The notes: a model not told the origin generated them from the sequence alone. DNA of 64,000 nt from Nitrosomonas sp. sh817 (GCF_030908545.1 NZ_CP133083.1:62001-126000), one strand, 5' to 3'; positions 13,601-23,600 are shown, counted from the stretch's first letter. Translations and numbers: made by a program.

Positions 13601-16400
13601 TAGCGTTGCTTCGAAGTTGATCGAAGCCATCGATGGTTTTCAGAAACTGTTCGATATCGAGAGGCTTGGTCAGATAAGCGGAAAAACCCGCTTTCAGGCC
13701 GGTTTCGACATCATCCGGCATGGCTCTGGCGGTCACCGCGATAACCGGCGTGGCGGCGCATGCCGGCAGTTGCCGGATGCGATTCAATACTTCGAAGCCG
13801 CTCATGCCGGGCAAATTGATATCCAGCAATATCAGATCCGGGTGGTGCTGCCGGATCAGTTCCAGCCCGTCATCCGGCGTGAGTGCGGTCAGCAGCCGGG
13901 TTTGCGGGCGATGGATCATGATCTGCTTGATCAATTCGACATTAGCTGCATTGTCTTCCACGTAAACGATCACTTGTTTGTTGCGCGGCGACGGCAATGG
14001 CGCCGCTGGGGGCAAACCGGCCGACGCTGCGGCGTGACTGGGCAGAGAATCAACCGGCAGCTCAAACCAGAAGGTACTGCCTTGATCCGGTTTGCTGTCG
14101 ACGCCGATCCGGCCATGCATGGATTCCACCAGCTGACGCGTCAAGTAAAGCCCGATACCGGTGCCGTCGATTCCCGAATAAGCGGCATCGAGACGGTTGA
14201 ACGGTTGAAAAAGCTCGGCCAGTTTATCCGCGGCGATCCCCTTGCCGGTGTCGGTGATGCGTATTTGGACGAAACCGGGGCGGTCTGAATTGCTGCAGCC
14301 GATATGCGCTTTACCGCCCGCGCGGTTGTATTTGATGGCGTTGGACAGTAGATTAACCAACACTTGCTTGAGGCGGATGCGGTCTGCGCGCAACACGGTG
14401 CCAGCGCAATCCGCATGCGTTATCACAATCGCTTGCTTGGCGGCTTGCAGTCCGGTGAGCGCCATGCATTCTTCCAGCAGCGGCGCCAGCGCAACCGCCT
14501 CCAGTTTCAAGTCGATCCGCCCCGATTCGATTTTGGCCAGATCGAGCACATCGTCGATCAACGCCAGCAAATGAACGCCGGCATTTTTGATTTCCTTGAT
14601 ATATTTCAAATGCAATGCATCGAGCTTTTCCATTTCCAGTAACTGGCTGAAACCCAGAATGGCATTCATCGGGGTGCGCAGTTCATGACTCATGCGCGAA
14701 AGAAATTCGGATTTGGCTTTATTGGCGCGCTCGGCTTCTTGCCGCGCGGTAATCAGCGCGTGTTCGGTGGTCTTACGTTCCGTGATGTCTTCGACGATAC
14801 CCTCAATAACGATATCGCCCTCCTCGTCGGTTGCAGGATGGCAGGATGCGAGAATCGTTCGTTCAAGGCCATTGGGGTGGATGAATGTCATTTCAAACTG
14901 GAAGAAATCAATTTTTCCCGCAATCATGTCACTTACCACGCCATAGGCTTGCTCGCGCGAATCGGGCAGCCAGTTGATCAGATTGTCCCAGGACTTGCCA
15001 ATCACTTCGGTGTTATTCAATCCGAAGATTTTTTCCATGCCGCCGGTTACATAAGTCAACACGCCGGTATGCGCTTTGTGGCTGTAAATGACGAATTTGT
15101 CGCCAATATCCTCGACCAGTTGCTGATATTTTTTCTTGCTTTCAAGTACAGCGCGTTCGGCTTGTGTGCTGATCGTAATGTCTTCGACGATCGACCAGAT
15201 GAGTTTGCGCCCGGAAGCATCGTAGATAACGACGCCGTTGAGTTTTACCGGATAGCGGCTGCCATCCTTGCGGATATATTCCTTTTTGTAATCGCCGAAA
15301 TACCCTTTCAAATCCAAGGCGCTCAGTTGCGCTTTTTCATCCGGAAGATACGCATCGGGTGTTATATCCCAATAAGTCATTTTCAACAATTCCGCTCGGG
15401 TATAGCCGGTCGGCGCCAGCAAGGCGTCATTGACCTCGAGAAATTTCCCGCTGCGGTAGTCGTTGAGGGCAATCCCGACCGGCGACATCTCGAACAGCGC
15501 ATTCAGGCGGGCTTCGCTTGCCAGCCGCTTTTGGTGAAATTTACCGATGACGATCAAGGGCAGCAGGAACAGCACGCCGGTCACAGCCAATCCTAAGCGG
15601 AAGAAAAGTTGTTCACCGTTTGCAGCAGACCATCCGCCTTTCGGAATCGCCGCCATTTGCCACGAACCCGTTGGCAAGGTGATATCCAGCAATAGCGGCT
15701 GCTGCTCGAAAATTTGCGCGGTGCCGAAAAACACCGCGCCGTTCTTGCCCAATCCGTCCTTACCGCGTATGGCGATATCGAATTCCCGGGTGAAATCCGG
15801 CAAACCGCTGGCTTGATACAGCCGGTCAATGTCGATGACTGCGGAAATTACGCCCCAGAATGCCGGGTTGCCGGTTTCAGGGTCATCCGTAAATACCGGG
15901 ATGCGCGCGATCAAACCGAGTCCTCCTTGTACCAGGTCAAGCGGGCCGGCCAGCACCAGGCCGCCGCTGCGGCGCGCCTGTAACACCGCATCGAGTTGCT
16001 CCGGATGTTTCCGGAAATCAAGACCGATCGCCGCTTCATTGCCCTGGATCGGATACATATAACGAATAACGAGATCAGGTGCGGCGCCGATATTGCGCAG
16101 TTGCGATTGTTCGTTAAACAGATGCCGCGCCAGGCCGGCAAATTTTTCCTGTGATAGATCCGGCTCCACGGAAATGGAAGCGACCAATCCCTGGACTAAC
16201 TGCGCATTGCTGGTGATTTTTCCTTCGAGATTGGCGCGCAACAGGCTCAACCGGGATAGCATCGAACTGTGCAACTCACGCTGGCTATAGCGGGAATGCA
16301 AACGGTCGGCATAGATTCCCGTCGCGACCAGGAAAATACTGATCAGCAGCAGCGAGAAAAAGACATCGTGTCTTTTGAGTAGAGAAACAAGGTTTTTCAT
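13584..16400 (-). CDS. Hybrid sensor histidine kinase with CHASE, two PAS, HisKA, HATPase and receiver domains
   Basis: 938 residues. Membrane segments at about 12-32 and 268-292 bracket a periplasmic CHASE-type domain (PDLVIRYMYPIQGNEAAIGLD). Two PAS domains follow (about 305-420 and 430-550, with LNALFEMSPVGIALND and YVTGGMEKIFGLNNTEV). HisKA has the phospho-His in FLSRMSHELRTPMNAILGFS. The ATPase has LVNLLSNAIKYN, DTGKGI and GTGIGLYLTRQLVE. The receiver (about 815-925) has the phospho-Asp in LILLDINLPGMSGFEV. It signals in phosphorelay; ligand and partner are unknown and no response regulator is adjacent. The last five or so residues and the TAA come from the end of a MITE-like repeat just past the receiver domain, which appears complete. 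Confidence 0.9.
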   Translation of the reverse strand: MKNLVSLLKRHDVFFSLLLISIFLVATGIYADRLHSRYSQRELHSSMLSRLSLLRANLEGKITSNAQLVQGLVASISVEPDLSQEKFAGLARHLFNEQSQLRNIGAAPDLVIRYMYPIQGNEAAIGLDFRKHPEQLDAVLQARRSGGLVLAGPLDLVQGGLGLIARIPVFTDDPETGNPAFWGVISAVIDIDRLYQASGLPDFTREFDIAIRGKDGLGKNGAVFFGTAQIFEQQPLLLDITLPTGSWQMAAIPKGGWSAANGEQLFFRLGLAVTGVLFLLPLIVIGKFHQKRLASEARLNALFEMSPVGIALNDYRSGKFLEVNDALLAPTGYTRAELLKMTYWDITPDAYLPDEKAQLSALDLKGYFGDYKKEYIRKDGSRYPVKLNGVVIYDASGRKLIWSIVEDITISTQAERAVLESKKKYQQLVEDIGDKFVIYSHKAHTGVLTYVTGGMEKIFGLNNTEVIGKSWDNLINWLPDSREQAYGVVSDMIAGKIDFFQFEMTFIHPNGLERTILASCHPATDEEGDIVIEGIVEDITERKTTEHALITARQEAERANKAKSEFLSRMSHELRTPMNAILGFSQLLEMEKLDALHLKYIKEIKNAGVHLLALIDDVLDLAKIESGRIDLKLEAVALAPLLEECMALTGLQAAKQAIVITHADCAGTVLRADRIRLKQVLVNLLSNAIKYNRAGGKAHIGCSNSDRPGFVQIRITDTGKGIAADKLAELFQPFNRLDAAYSGIDGTGIGLYLTRQLVESMHGRIGVDSKPDQGSTFWFELPVDSLPSHAAASAGLPPAAPLPSPRNKQVIVYVEDNAANVELIKQIMIHRPQTRLLTALTPDDGLELIRQHHPDLILLDINLPGMSGFEVLNRIRQLPACAATPVIAVTARAMPDDVETGLKAGFSAYLTKPLDIEQFLKTIDGFDQLRSNAKGNTD

Positions 16401-16419
16401 CGGATAATGGTTATGCGCA

Positions 16420-16971
16420 TCAGGCCGTCAACGGGGTTTCATCGATCAGATTCAAGATGCCTTGCAATGCGATGATAACCGCCTGGCCGCGGATGGCTTC
16501 GCGATTTCCGTTGAAATAATGTGTTTCCTGCCGCGCCAGGCCGTTTCTGTGCGCCCAGCCGAAGCATACCATCCCGACCGGTTTTCCGGCCGTGCCGCCA
16601 TCCGGCCCGGCAATGCCGGTGATGGCTACGCTGATGTGGGCGCGGCTCCGGTTAAGCGCACCCGCTGCCATTTCCGTTGCGGTTTGCGGCGAAACCGCGC
16701 CATATCGATCCAGCGTACTTTGTTGCACGCCGAGCATTTCGTGTTTCGAAGCGTTGCTGTAGGTGATGAAGCCGCGTTCATACCAAGCCGAACTGCCGGG
16801 GATCGCGGTGATTGCCTGTCCGGTCCAGCCGCCGGTGCAAGACTCGGCCGTTACCAGCATCCAGCCATGAGCGGCGAGGTTTTGTCCGGTTTTAACCGCC
16901 AAATCGTAAATGGTTTGATTAGGGCCAGAAATTTTGTGACTCCAAGTAAAATGCCCCGAATGCGTTTGCAT
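16420..16971 (-). CDS. pncC: Nicotinamide-nucleotide amidohydrolase (PncC/CinA C-terminal domain)
   Basis: 183 residues from the ATG at 16971; the frame opens at 17016 but the family usually has about 20 residues before the TAESCTGG motif. PncC deamidates nicotinamide mononucleotide to nicotinate mononucleotide in NAD recycling. The family motifs are LVTAESCTGGWTGQAIT (catalytic Ser/Thr region), ITYSNASKHEMLGV, YGAVSPQTATEMAAGAL and AITGIAGPDGGTAGKPVG. This is the stand-alone form, without the N-terminal molybdopterin-binding domain of full CinA. It lies 19 bp before the kinase gene on the same strand. Confidence 0.88.
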   Translation of the reverse strand: MQTHSGHFTWSHKISGPNQTIYDLAVKTGQNLAAHGWMLVTAESCTGGWTGQAITAIPGSSAWYERGFITYSNASKHEMLGVQQSTLDRYGAVSPQTATEMAAGALNRSRAHISVAITGIAGPDGGTAGKPVGMVCFGWAHRNGLARQETHYFNGNREAIRGQAVIIALQGILNLIDETPLTA

Positions 16972-17133
16972 TAAATTGCTTGCAATCAAGGCAAAAGAAT
17001 TATAGGGGAATCGCATCGTTTTGACGCGGTCATTTTTTTGCTGATTGTCGCGCTCGAGTACAGTACTATTACCAGGAGCAATACACGGGCGGTTTCAATT
17101 AATCCATTATTTTCGTCATAAGAGAGGTTTGGC

Positions 17134-17688
17134 ATGCGAACATTGTCATTGGCGGCACTGATTACAGTTATTTCATTACCGGCGTTGGCGAGTGATGTCG
17201 GAGTGACTATCAGCATCGGTCAACCCGGGTTTTATGGTCAAATCACGCTCGGCGGTCATTATCCGGTACCGCGGTTGATTTATCCGAATCCTGTAGTGGC
17301 GATACCGCCTGCGGGCGTTTTACAACAGCAGCCGGTTTATTTGTATGTGCCGCCGGGTCATGCCAAGCGCTGGAACAAATATTGTCATCGCTATAATGCT
17401 TGTTATCAGCCGGTCTATTTTGTGCAGCAAAATTGGTACAACGATGTTTACTTACCGCATTATCAAAGCCAGCATGCGCATCCGCGAGGACAGACGATCG
17501 ATTCGCACCGTCATTATGACGAGCGTGATTCCGATCGCTACCGTGAACGTTACAACGAATCACACCGGCATCCGCAGAACGGCGGTAGAGGCGATGACGA
17601 TGGTCATCCGGGACGCGGAAAAGATAAAAATCGCGACAAGGACAGCCATGGCAAGAAAGATCACGACCGCGGCCACCGGAAGGATTGA
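17134..17688 (+). CDS. Secreted protein with a His/Asp/Arg-rich C-terminal tail
   Basis: 184 residues. A signal peptide (about 1-20, SLAALITVISLPALAS) precedes a Pro/Tyr/Gly-rich middle (PGFYGQITLGGHYPVPRL, VPPGHAKRWNKYCHRYNACY) with two Cys. The last 60 residues are almost entirely His, Asp, Arg, Lys, Gly and Asn and probably disordered; a metal- or polyanion-binding role is possible. No named family, but similar short secreted proteins with this PGFYG/PPGHAK pattern occur in betaproteobacteria as far as I recall. It is divergent from pncC and converges with the hydrolase gene. Confidence 0.65.
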   Translation: MRTLSLAALITVISLPALASDVGVTISIGQPGFYGQITLGGHYPVPRLIYPNPVVAIPPAGVLQQQPVYLYVPPGHAKRWNKYCHRYNACYQPVYFVQQNWYNDVYLPHYQSQHAHPRGQTIDSHRHYDERDSDRYRERYNESHRHPQNGGRGDDDGHPGRGKDKNRDKDSHGKKDHDRGHRKD

Positions 17689-17709
17689 TGCGATCAGGTG
17701 TGGTGTGAA

Positions 17710-18549
17710 TCAATCAACGATGAATTTTGATTGGTTAGTCAAATGACGATTCATAAACGCGCCCAATGTTTTTTTCCATACCGGTTGCATGAAAATAAAG
17801 CCGGTGTTGTGACTGCCTTCCAGCTCCAGGAACTGCTTGGGTTCTTGAGCGGCTTGAAACAGCCGCTGGCCATGATGAAACGGCACGATATCATCTTGCG
17901 GGCTATGCGCGATAAAAACCGGGCAATGGACTGCTTGCAAGGCTTGTAACGTATTGTATTCAAAATGGCTGATCCAGCGCACCGGTAAAAAAGGATAAAA
18001 TTCCGCCGCCAGTTCCGGGATGGAAGTAAATGCCGAAGCCAGCACCAGCAACCCCGGCTTTTCCTTGACCGCCAGCCAGGCGGCTACCGCGCCGCCGAGC
18101 GATTCACCGAATAAAACGATGTGTTCCGGCGCAATGCCTTTGGTTTCAGTCAAATACCGCCAGGCCGCTTGCGCGTCCAGATAGGTGCCGGATTCCGACG
18201 GTTTGCCGCTGCTTTGACCGTAGCCGCGATAATCGAGTAATAAGGTGTTGTAGCCGAGCTTGCTAAACATCGTCAGGTAGTTGATACGATGAGAAATATT
18301 GCCGGCGTTGCCGTGGAACAGCAGCACCGTTCCTTTGGAGTCAGCCACCGGTACCCACCAGCCATGCAAGGTTTCGCCATCGCTGGTTGGGATGCTGATC
18401 GAAGTGTATTCCAATCCGAATACGCCGGGCGTATTGCTGAGCTGTTTGTCCGGAAAGTAGACCAGATAAGACTGCACCCAATACACCAGTAGTACCAGGA
18501 ATAAATAAGCGGCCAGCAGGATAATCAGAAAATTGCTGAGCATGCGCAT
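17710..18549 (-). CDS. Membrane-anchored alpha/beta hydrolase
   Basis: 279 residues, start at ATG 18549 or 18543. The N-terminal membrane anchor is at about residues 5-27. The hydrolase domain has WWVPVADSKGTVLLFHGNAGN (oxyanion HGN), LLDYRGYGQSSGKPSE, the nucleophile elbow LFGESLGGAVAAW (Ser), a catalytic Asp in IAHSPQDDIVPF and His in EGSHNTGFI. This is the Bem46/YfhR-like group, whose physiological substrate is unknown. It lies just after the DUF2141 gene and begins near that gene's stop, so the two are probably co-transcribed. Confidence 0.82.
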   Translation of the reverse strand: MRMLSNFLIILLAAYLFLVLLVYWVQSYLVYFPDKQLSNTPGVFGLEYTSISIPTSDGETLHGWWVPVADSKGTVLLFHGNAGNISHRINYLTMFSKLGYNTLLLDYRGYGQSSGKPSESGTYLDAQAAWRYLTETKGIAPEHIVLFGESLGGAVAAWLAVKEKPGLLVLASAFTSIPELAAEFYPFLPVRWISHFEYNTLQALQAVHCPVFIAHSPQDDIVPFHHGQRLFQAAQEPKQFLELEGSHNTGFIFMQPVWKKTLGAFMNRHLTNQSKFIVD

Positions 18550-18553
18550 GGCA

Positions 18554-19066
18554 TCAGGGATCAACCGGTTGTTTCAGATCGATTGCGATATCCGCGCCCA
18601 AGCGGCCGGTAGTGAAAGCCGAATCGCTGAATCGGGGAAAACCGAAGCGCTGCACGGGATTGTTCGATAAACCGAACGGCTCGAGCGGGAGCTGATTCCA
18701 TTGTTTTCTTAATTTACGGTTGCCGTCGATATCCTGGTAGGCCGCCACGGCGTAGGTACCGGATTGGATCAGGTTCATGCAGACTTTTTGTTGTCCTTTG
18801 ATGGCCGGGGTGCGGACTTTCCGTGATCGTCCTTTTTTAAACAAAAAATAATCCGGGTCGTGGTACAACTCGACATTGAGCACGCCGCCCGATTTCACGC
18901 CGTTCACGGTTACACGGATTTGCGGAATATCGGGGTTACAAGCATCCGGTTGCTCATGCGGTTTGATGGCGACAGGTTCGGCGGCATGGGAATGCGCCGG
19001 AAAAACTATAAATAGGCTAATGGATAAGATCCAAGATAGCGGTTTCCAAAAGAATCGATAGTTCAT
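18554..19066 (-). CDS. Secreted DUF2141 domain protein
   Basis: 170 residues. Signal peptide about 1-29 (ending SHAAE). The DUF2141 beta-sandwich covers about residues 48-165: IRVTVNGVKSGGVLNVELYHD, AIKGQQKVCMNLIQSGTYAVAAYQDIDGN, LRKQWNQLPLEPFGLSNNP and FSDSAFTTGRLGADIAIDL. The function of this family is unknown; it is exported. The hydrolase gene follows with almost no gap. Confidence 0.85.
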   Translation of the reverse strand: MNYRFFWKPLSWILSISLFIVFPAHSHAAEPVAIKPHEQPDACNPDIPQIRVTVNGVKSGGVLNVELYHDPDYFLFKKGRSRKVRTPAIKGQQKVCMNLIQSGTYAVAAYQDIDGNRKLRKQWNQLPLEPFGLSNNPVQRFGFPRFSDSAFTTGRLGADIAIDLKQPVDP

Positions 19067-19116
19067 AATTCACTGACAAATATTCATTCAATAGCGAGTG
19101 ACTGGAAAACACAGCT

Positions 19117-22100
19117 TCACTTCAATATAAACTCGACCCGGCTACCCGGATGCTGTTCGCTGCCGGTATCCTCGTGGCTGCCGACGACAAAAATCCGGTC
19201 GCCGCTGACCCCGCCGTTCTCAATGAGCCAGTCCCTTGCAGCGATGGCGCGATTTTCCGCCAAAACTTGCAGATCGTTGTCATGGATGGTGATATGCGCC
19301 AGCATCAATTGTTCCATTTCAGCACTGGGCAGGGATTTTGCCAGACCGATGGCGTTTTTGGGTTTCTCGAAGTCTTCTTTTTTGTAAGCGATTTCAAGGT
19401 ACTTATTATAGTCTTCCGGTGTTAGTGCCAGTTGCGCGATGGTGCCGCCGGCAATGCCCTTCTTGGCATCGTCCGCCAATTTATGCGCTTTAATGGTGTT
19501 CTGCAGAATGGCTTGTTTTAGTCCTTCATGATCGTTTACCGGATCGAAATGGCCGGAAATTTCCAGTTGCAGCGATGGCCGGTCTTTTAACACGTCAGAC
19601 AGGGCTTGCAGCCGTTGCATGGATGCTTCATCAATGGTGGCGAAACCAGGTGTGAACGGGATTTCCGAAAGCTCTTCGCCACCTCCCATGACCGAACCGA
19701 GCAGCGAGAACGGCGAAGTGATCGCTTTGGTAATCAGATTGATCAATGCCTGAAAAATAATGTCCCCGAGATTGAAATCGGGGTCATTGATCGATCCTTT
19801 GAGCGGCAGGTGAATGTCGATCTCACCGCGGCGGTTTTTCAATAGTGCGATTGCCAGGCTGATCGGAAGCGATCCGCCGGCTTCGTTGTCGATTTTTTCG
19901 CCGAGGGTGAATTGATCCAGAAAGATTTTGTTATCGGCGGTCAACGCACCGTTCTCGACCTGGTAATTTACGTCCGCGGACAGTTTGCCTTTTTCGATCG
20001 CATAACCGATATACTTTGCCGAATAGGGACTCAACGGCGGCAGATCGATGTCCTTCACTTGCGCAACGATATCCAGCAGCAGTTCGGCGCTGAACGGATC
20101 AATCGCGCCGCTGATTTGCAATGGCGCGGTTTTACTGACCATGCCGCGAATATCGATTTTGCCGGATTTGCCCGGATATAGCGGGCCGATTTGGCCAGCA
20201 AGCGCGGTCAGGTTGGCATGGTAATTCGGTTTGATGAAGCGATCGTTAAATTTGATACTGCCATTTTGCAGAAAAATTTTATCGATATGAATCGGTGCTT
20301 CATTTTTGGCGCTGGCTGGTGGAGTGCTTGCGGCAGTAGCGCCCGCCACGTTGCCCGGCGCTTTCTGTTCCTGGCGGAAAATTTGTTTCAGGTTGAGGGT
20401 GCCGTCCGGCAGGATGGTCATGCGCGCATAGAAATCACCCAGATGAATAGCGCCGATATTGACGCGAAGGGGATCGCTGACAAAATCGAGCTGGGCGATA
20501 TCCAGTTTTTTCCAATGCAGCAGATCGTGTGCTTTTTGGCTATCAATCAGATTGAAATTGGCCAGTTTGCTTTGACCCTTGATCTCAATTTTCAACGGAT
20601 TTCCACCGGCTTTAACATTTCCGCTAAAGGAAACATCCCCGCTCGTTAATAATGCGGTCAATTGATCGCCTAGCCAGCCTTGCAAGGACACAATATCCAC
20701 GGAATTGAGATCGAGCGACAAATCGGCGGCCAGCGGCGACCATGCGAGAGAACCGTTGGCTTTAATGCTGCCATGCTGATTGACTTGTCCTTGCAAAGCG
20801 AGATTGAGCGGATTTGCACCTTCCGGGTCGATGTTTTCGAGGCTTACGTTCAACGAATCGATAATCATCGGTGTGACTTTGGCCAGTGAAAGATCTTCGA
20901 AGCGGAGTGCGGCGTTGTTAAGCTGAATGCTTTTAATCTGCGGTGTCCAAGGTTTGTTGCTCGATGTTGCCTGAGCACTGGCAGTGGCTGGTGCAGCAGG
21001 CTGATTCTTGGCGGTTATCGCGCTGCTTGAGCCAGGGGAAGGCTTGCGTAATGGTATCGGGATGCGTGATGGTGATGCTGCTGCAACGGTAACTTTGGCT
21101 TCTGGTCCGGTTCCGGTATCGGGGCTGAATAGCTTGGCAATATCGATCGCGCCTTGCGCATCGCGCCGGAATGAAGCTTTGAAGTCATCCAGCACAATGT
21201 CGCCCAATGTAATACGTTGTTTATTTGCATGGATGCCGAGGTTATTGATGCTTAACTTGCCCAGCGCCAGTGCCGGTTCATTGTCGCCTTGACGGGTCAA
21301 GGCGATTTGATGGCTGTTTAACCGGACGCGGAATGGTGTTGCTCCCGTAAGATCGGTTTTTGCGAAAGCGATTTCGAGTTTCTGCATTCCGGCTTGATAC
21401 GGGGTTGCCACCGCGTTATTACTGAAAGTGAGTTGCCGTAGTGTGGTGGTGCCGTTGAGCAGATACTTTGGCGCTTGATCGGGTTGTTGATTGATATTGA
21501 AGGTCAACGCGCCGTCATAGTAGCCGGTCAGCAGTTGTACGCCTTGCGGCAGCGATAAGTAAGGCTTGAAATGCGCGATGTCGATCGCATTGAATTTTAA
21601 ATCCAGTGTTACTTCTTGTTTTGCGGTAAAGGGTTGTAATTTACCGGTCAGTGAAACCGGTGCGGCATTGATCTTGGCATTGAATTGCGGCTCTATCCAG
21701 CCGGTTTCGGCGCCATTCAAGCGAGCGACGGCAGGGATATTCAAGTTTATTTCCGAAACGACATGTTCGCTGTTTTTGCTGCGATCGATCAACTCGATGC
21801 GCCCATCGTGAATGCTGATGTTGCTGACAGAAAATTGATTGGCTTGTTCGCTGGTTTCGGTAGTTTCATCGCCGGTTTTGGTAAATTTTTCCAGCAAATC
21901 GGTAATATTGAATTGCCCATTGGCTTCGCGGATTAAGCGTATTTGCGGATTTGTGAGTGTTATTGCAGAAACAACAGGAGCGCGGTACTTAAGCGATTCA
22001 ATGCTCAAGTCAACATGCAGTTTCCGGAATGATAGCAGCGGAGCGGGTGTTTCCGGAGAAGACGCGCGGTCGTTGATTTGGAAATCGTGAATAATCAACT

Positions 22101-22314
22101 CGAGCGTATGCAGCTTGAGTTCCAGTGCGGCGATGCTAACCGGCCGCTGGAGCATCTCGGTCAAGCGTGTTTCCAGTTGCGATTTGGTAAAACCGGGTAA
22201 CCAGAACACGCCGAGCGCGGCCAGCAGCGCAATCAGCGCGCTGACGATGCCAAGACCGATGGCGAGGCGGCGAAGCCGTTTATGTTGAAGCTGCTGTCCG
22301 CTTGAAGTCATCAT
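19117..22314 (-). CDS. Very large DUF748/AsmA-like envelope protein
   Basis: 1065 residues. A single membrane helix at about 15-36 anchors a long periplasmic part made of repeated AsmA/DUF748-type beta segments (for example LRRLAIGLG then FNITDLLEKF, IELIDRSKN, SIKFNDRFIKPNYHANLTAL, FNLGDIIFQALINLI). A Pro/Ala/Ser-rich linker lies around 410-455. The last 130 residues include LQLEISGHFD and an OmpA-like end (NRAIAARDWLIENGGVSGDRIFVVG). AsmA-like giants such as YhdP and TamB are implicated in phospholipid transport across the periplasm; such a role here is inference. Stands alone between two minus-strand genes. Confidence 0.82.
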   Translation of the reverse strand: MMTSSGQQLQHKRLRRLAIGLGIVSALIALLAALGVFWLPGFTKSQLETRLTEMLQRPVSIAALELKLHTLELIIHDFQINDRASSPETPAPLLSFRKLHVDLSIESLKYRAPVVSAITLTNPQIRLIREANGQFNITDLLEKFTKTGDETTETSEQANQFSVSNISIHDGRIELIDRSKNSEHVVSEINLNIPAVARLNGAETGWIEPQFNAKINAAPVSLTGKLQPFTAKQEVTLDLKFNAIDIAHFKPYLSLPQGVQLLTGYYDGALTFNINQQPDQAPKYLLNGTTTLRQLTFSNNAVATPYQAGMQKLEIAFAKTDLTGATPFRVRLNSHQIALTRQGDNEPALALGKLSINNLGIHANKQRITLGDIVLDDFKASFRRDAQGAIDIAKLFSPDTGTGPEAKVTVAAASPSRIPIPLRKPSPGSSSAITAKNQPAAPATASAQATSSNKPWTPQIKSIQLNNAALRFEDLSLAKVTPMIIDSLNVSLENIDPEGANPLNLALQGQVNQHGSIKANGSLAWSPLAADLSLDLNSVDIVSLQGWLGDQLTALLTSGDVSFSGNVKAGGNPLKIEIKGQSKLANFNLIDSQKAHDLLHWKKLDIAQLDFVSDPLRVNIGAIHLGDFYARMTILPDGTLNLKQIFRQEQKAPGNVAGATAASTPPASAKNEAPIHIDKIFLQNGSIKFNDRFIKPNYHANLTALAGQIGPLYPGKSGKIDIRGMVSKTAPLQISGAIDPFSAELLLDIVAQVKDIDLPPLSPYSAKYIGYAIEKGKLSADVNYQVENGALTADNKIFLDQFTLGEKIDNEAGGSLPISLAIALLKNRRGEIDIHLPLKGSINDPDFNLGDIIFQALINLITKAITSPFSLLGSVMGGGEELSEIPFTPGFATIDEASMQRLQALSDVLKDRPSLQLEISGHFDPVNDHEGLKQAILQNTIKAHKLADDAKKGIAGGTIAQLALTPEDYNKYLEIAYKKEDFEKPKNAIGLAKSLPSAEMEQLMLAHITIHDNDLQVLAENRAIAARDWLIENGGVSGDRIFVVGSHEDTGSEQHPGSRVEFILK

Positions 22315-22475
22315 GGAACTCCCTCAATTTCTGCGGCGGGTTGATCAATTTGGATGCCGGTGTAATCAGCAAGCGATGGTGAATGCTCCGTTACTGTGCA
22401 GCGATCAGGTTAGTGACAATGGGGATCGCTTTACCGAAGATTCATCCGCTGGGCGAAGGAATCTTCAGACCAAGG

Positions 22476-22943
22476 CTAGTGATACGCGCCGGATTTTAAA
22501 CCGATGAGCTCCACTTCAAAAATCAACGTGGCATCCGGTGGAATGATATTGCCCGCGCCACGTGAACCATAGGCCATCGATGGCGGGATGATCAATGTGC
22601 GCTGTCCGCCGACTTTCATACCTTGAACGCCTTTATCCCAGCCTTTGATCACCCGTCCGGCGCCCAGCATGAATGAGAAATGTTCTTTGCGATCATGCGA
22701 GCTGTCAAATTTGGGGCCTTTCTTGTTTGGAGCATCCTCATCATATAGCCAGCCGGTATAGTGCACATTGACGGTTTTACCGATTTCCGCTTCTTCTCCG
22801 GTACCGACTTTGGTGTCAATTTTTTGAAATGCGGGATCGTCCGCGCTGTTGCTGGCTGAGTCCTTATAAGAGAAGGCCGCTTGGGGTATCGCCAAAGCAA
22901 GCAGGATGATCATAAAATTCAACAATGTTTTTGTCTTCTTCAT
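22476..22943 (-). CDS. Exported FKBP-type peptidyl-prolyl cis-trans isomerase
   Basis: 155 residues from the ATG at 22943; the frame is open further upstream, but the signal peptide begins here (MKKTKTLLNFMIILLALAI, cut near AFS). The FKBP domain carries VNVHYTGWLYDE, FDSSHDR, FSFMLGAGRVIKGWDKGVQG, GGQRTLIIPPSMAYG and IIPPDATLIFEVELIGL, all standard active-site elements (Tyr, Asp, Phe, Ile, Trp). It folds proline-containing proteins in the periplasm. A short insertion in the first loop (DEDAPNKKGPK) is common in periplasmic members. Confidence 0.9.
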   Translation of the reverse strand: MKKTKTLLNFMIILLALAIPQAAFSYKDSASNSADDPAFQKIDTKVGTGEEAEIGKTVNVHYTGWLYDEDAPNKKGPKFDSSHDRKEHFSFMLGAGRVIKGWDKGVQGMKVGGQRTLIIPPSMAYGSRGAGNIIPPDATLIFEVELIGLKSGAYH

Positions 22944-23138
22944 AGTGTCCTCAACAATAAAAATAAATCTGGTTAATATGGATGAATAGCGCTTCAATAT
23001 TATAGCCGGTAACGCCGCTTCTTTTTCAGGGTTAGTTTTCAGGCGATATCGTGTGCTGATAGTGCTTGATTTATATTGTCTAACTGGCAATAATTCATGC
23101 TCCTTTTTCAAATCATTCATGAAACTGATCCATTGCAA

Positions 23139-23600
23139 ATGCGTATGACTGAGCCGAGTGATTCAAATCAGAATGTGCAACTGGCCGAAGATTTGCAATC
23201 GGCGGACTTGTTGTGCTTGCATGAATCGCCATTCGTCCGGTTGTTATATTTGGGCGCGGGATTTTTGGCTTTATTCCTGGCGGTATTGGGCGCCATCTTG
23301 CCGGTATTGCCGACCACTCCTTTTGTTTTATTAGCGGCTGCCTGTTTTGCGCGAGGATCGGAACGCTTTCACCGGAAATTGCTGGAAAATCGCATCGCCG
23401 GGCCAATTATTCGTGAATGGCAGCTTTATCACAGTATTCCAGCGCGCGTTAAGCGCTGGGCGTATTTATTGATGGCAATTTCATTCGGTAGTTCCATTCT
23501 GATTGTTCCGGAACTTTGGCAGAAAGTGATGCTAGTCGTAATCGGCAGTGTTTTGGCTTTTTATGTAAAGCGTATACCCGAAAGAGCTTCTGGAAGCTGA
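23139..23600 (+). CDS. DUF454 (YbaN-like) inner-membrane protein
   Basis: 153 residues from ATG 23139 (23145 also possible; an earlier TTG-type start at 23097 is unlikely). The DUF454 core is clear: LYLGAGFLALFLAVLGAILP, then PTTPFVLLAAACFARGSERFH and the C-terminal helices with WAYLLMAISFGSSI. Three or four membrane segments. Function unknown. Divergent from the FKBP gene. Confidence 0.8.
   Translation: MRMTEPSDSNQNVQLAEDLQSADLLCLHESPFVRLLYLGAGFLALFLAVLGAILPVLPTTPFVLLAAACFARGSERFHRKLLENRIAGPIIREWQLYHSIPARVKRWAYLLMAISFGSSILIVPELWQKVMLVVIGSVLAFYVKRIPERASGS

Noticed and set aside
14685..15596. 303-residue open frame on the plus strand
   Set aside because: It lies opposite the histidine kinase and has no domain signature. 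The kinase on the minus strand has all its motifs.
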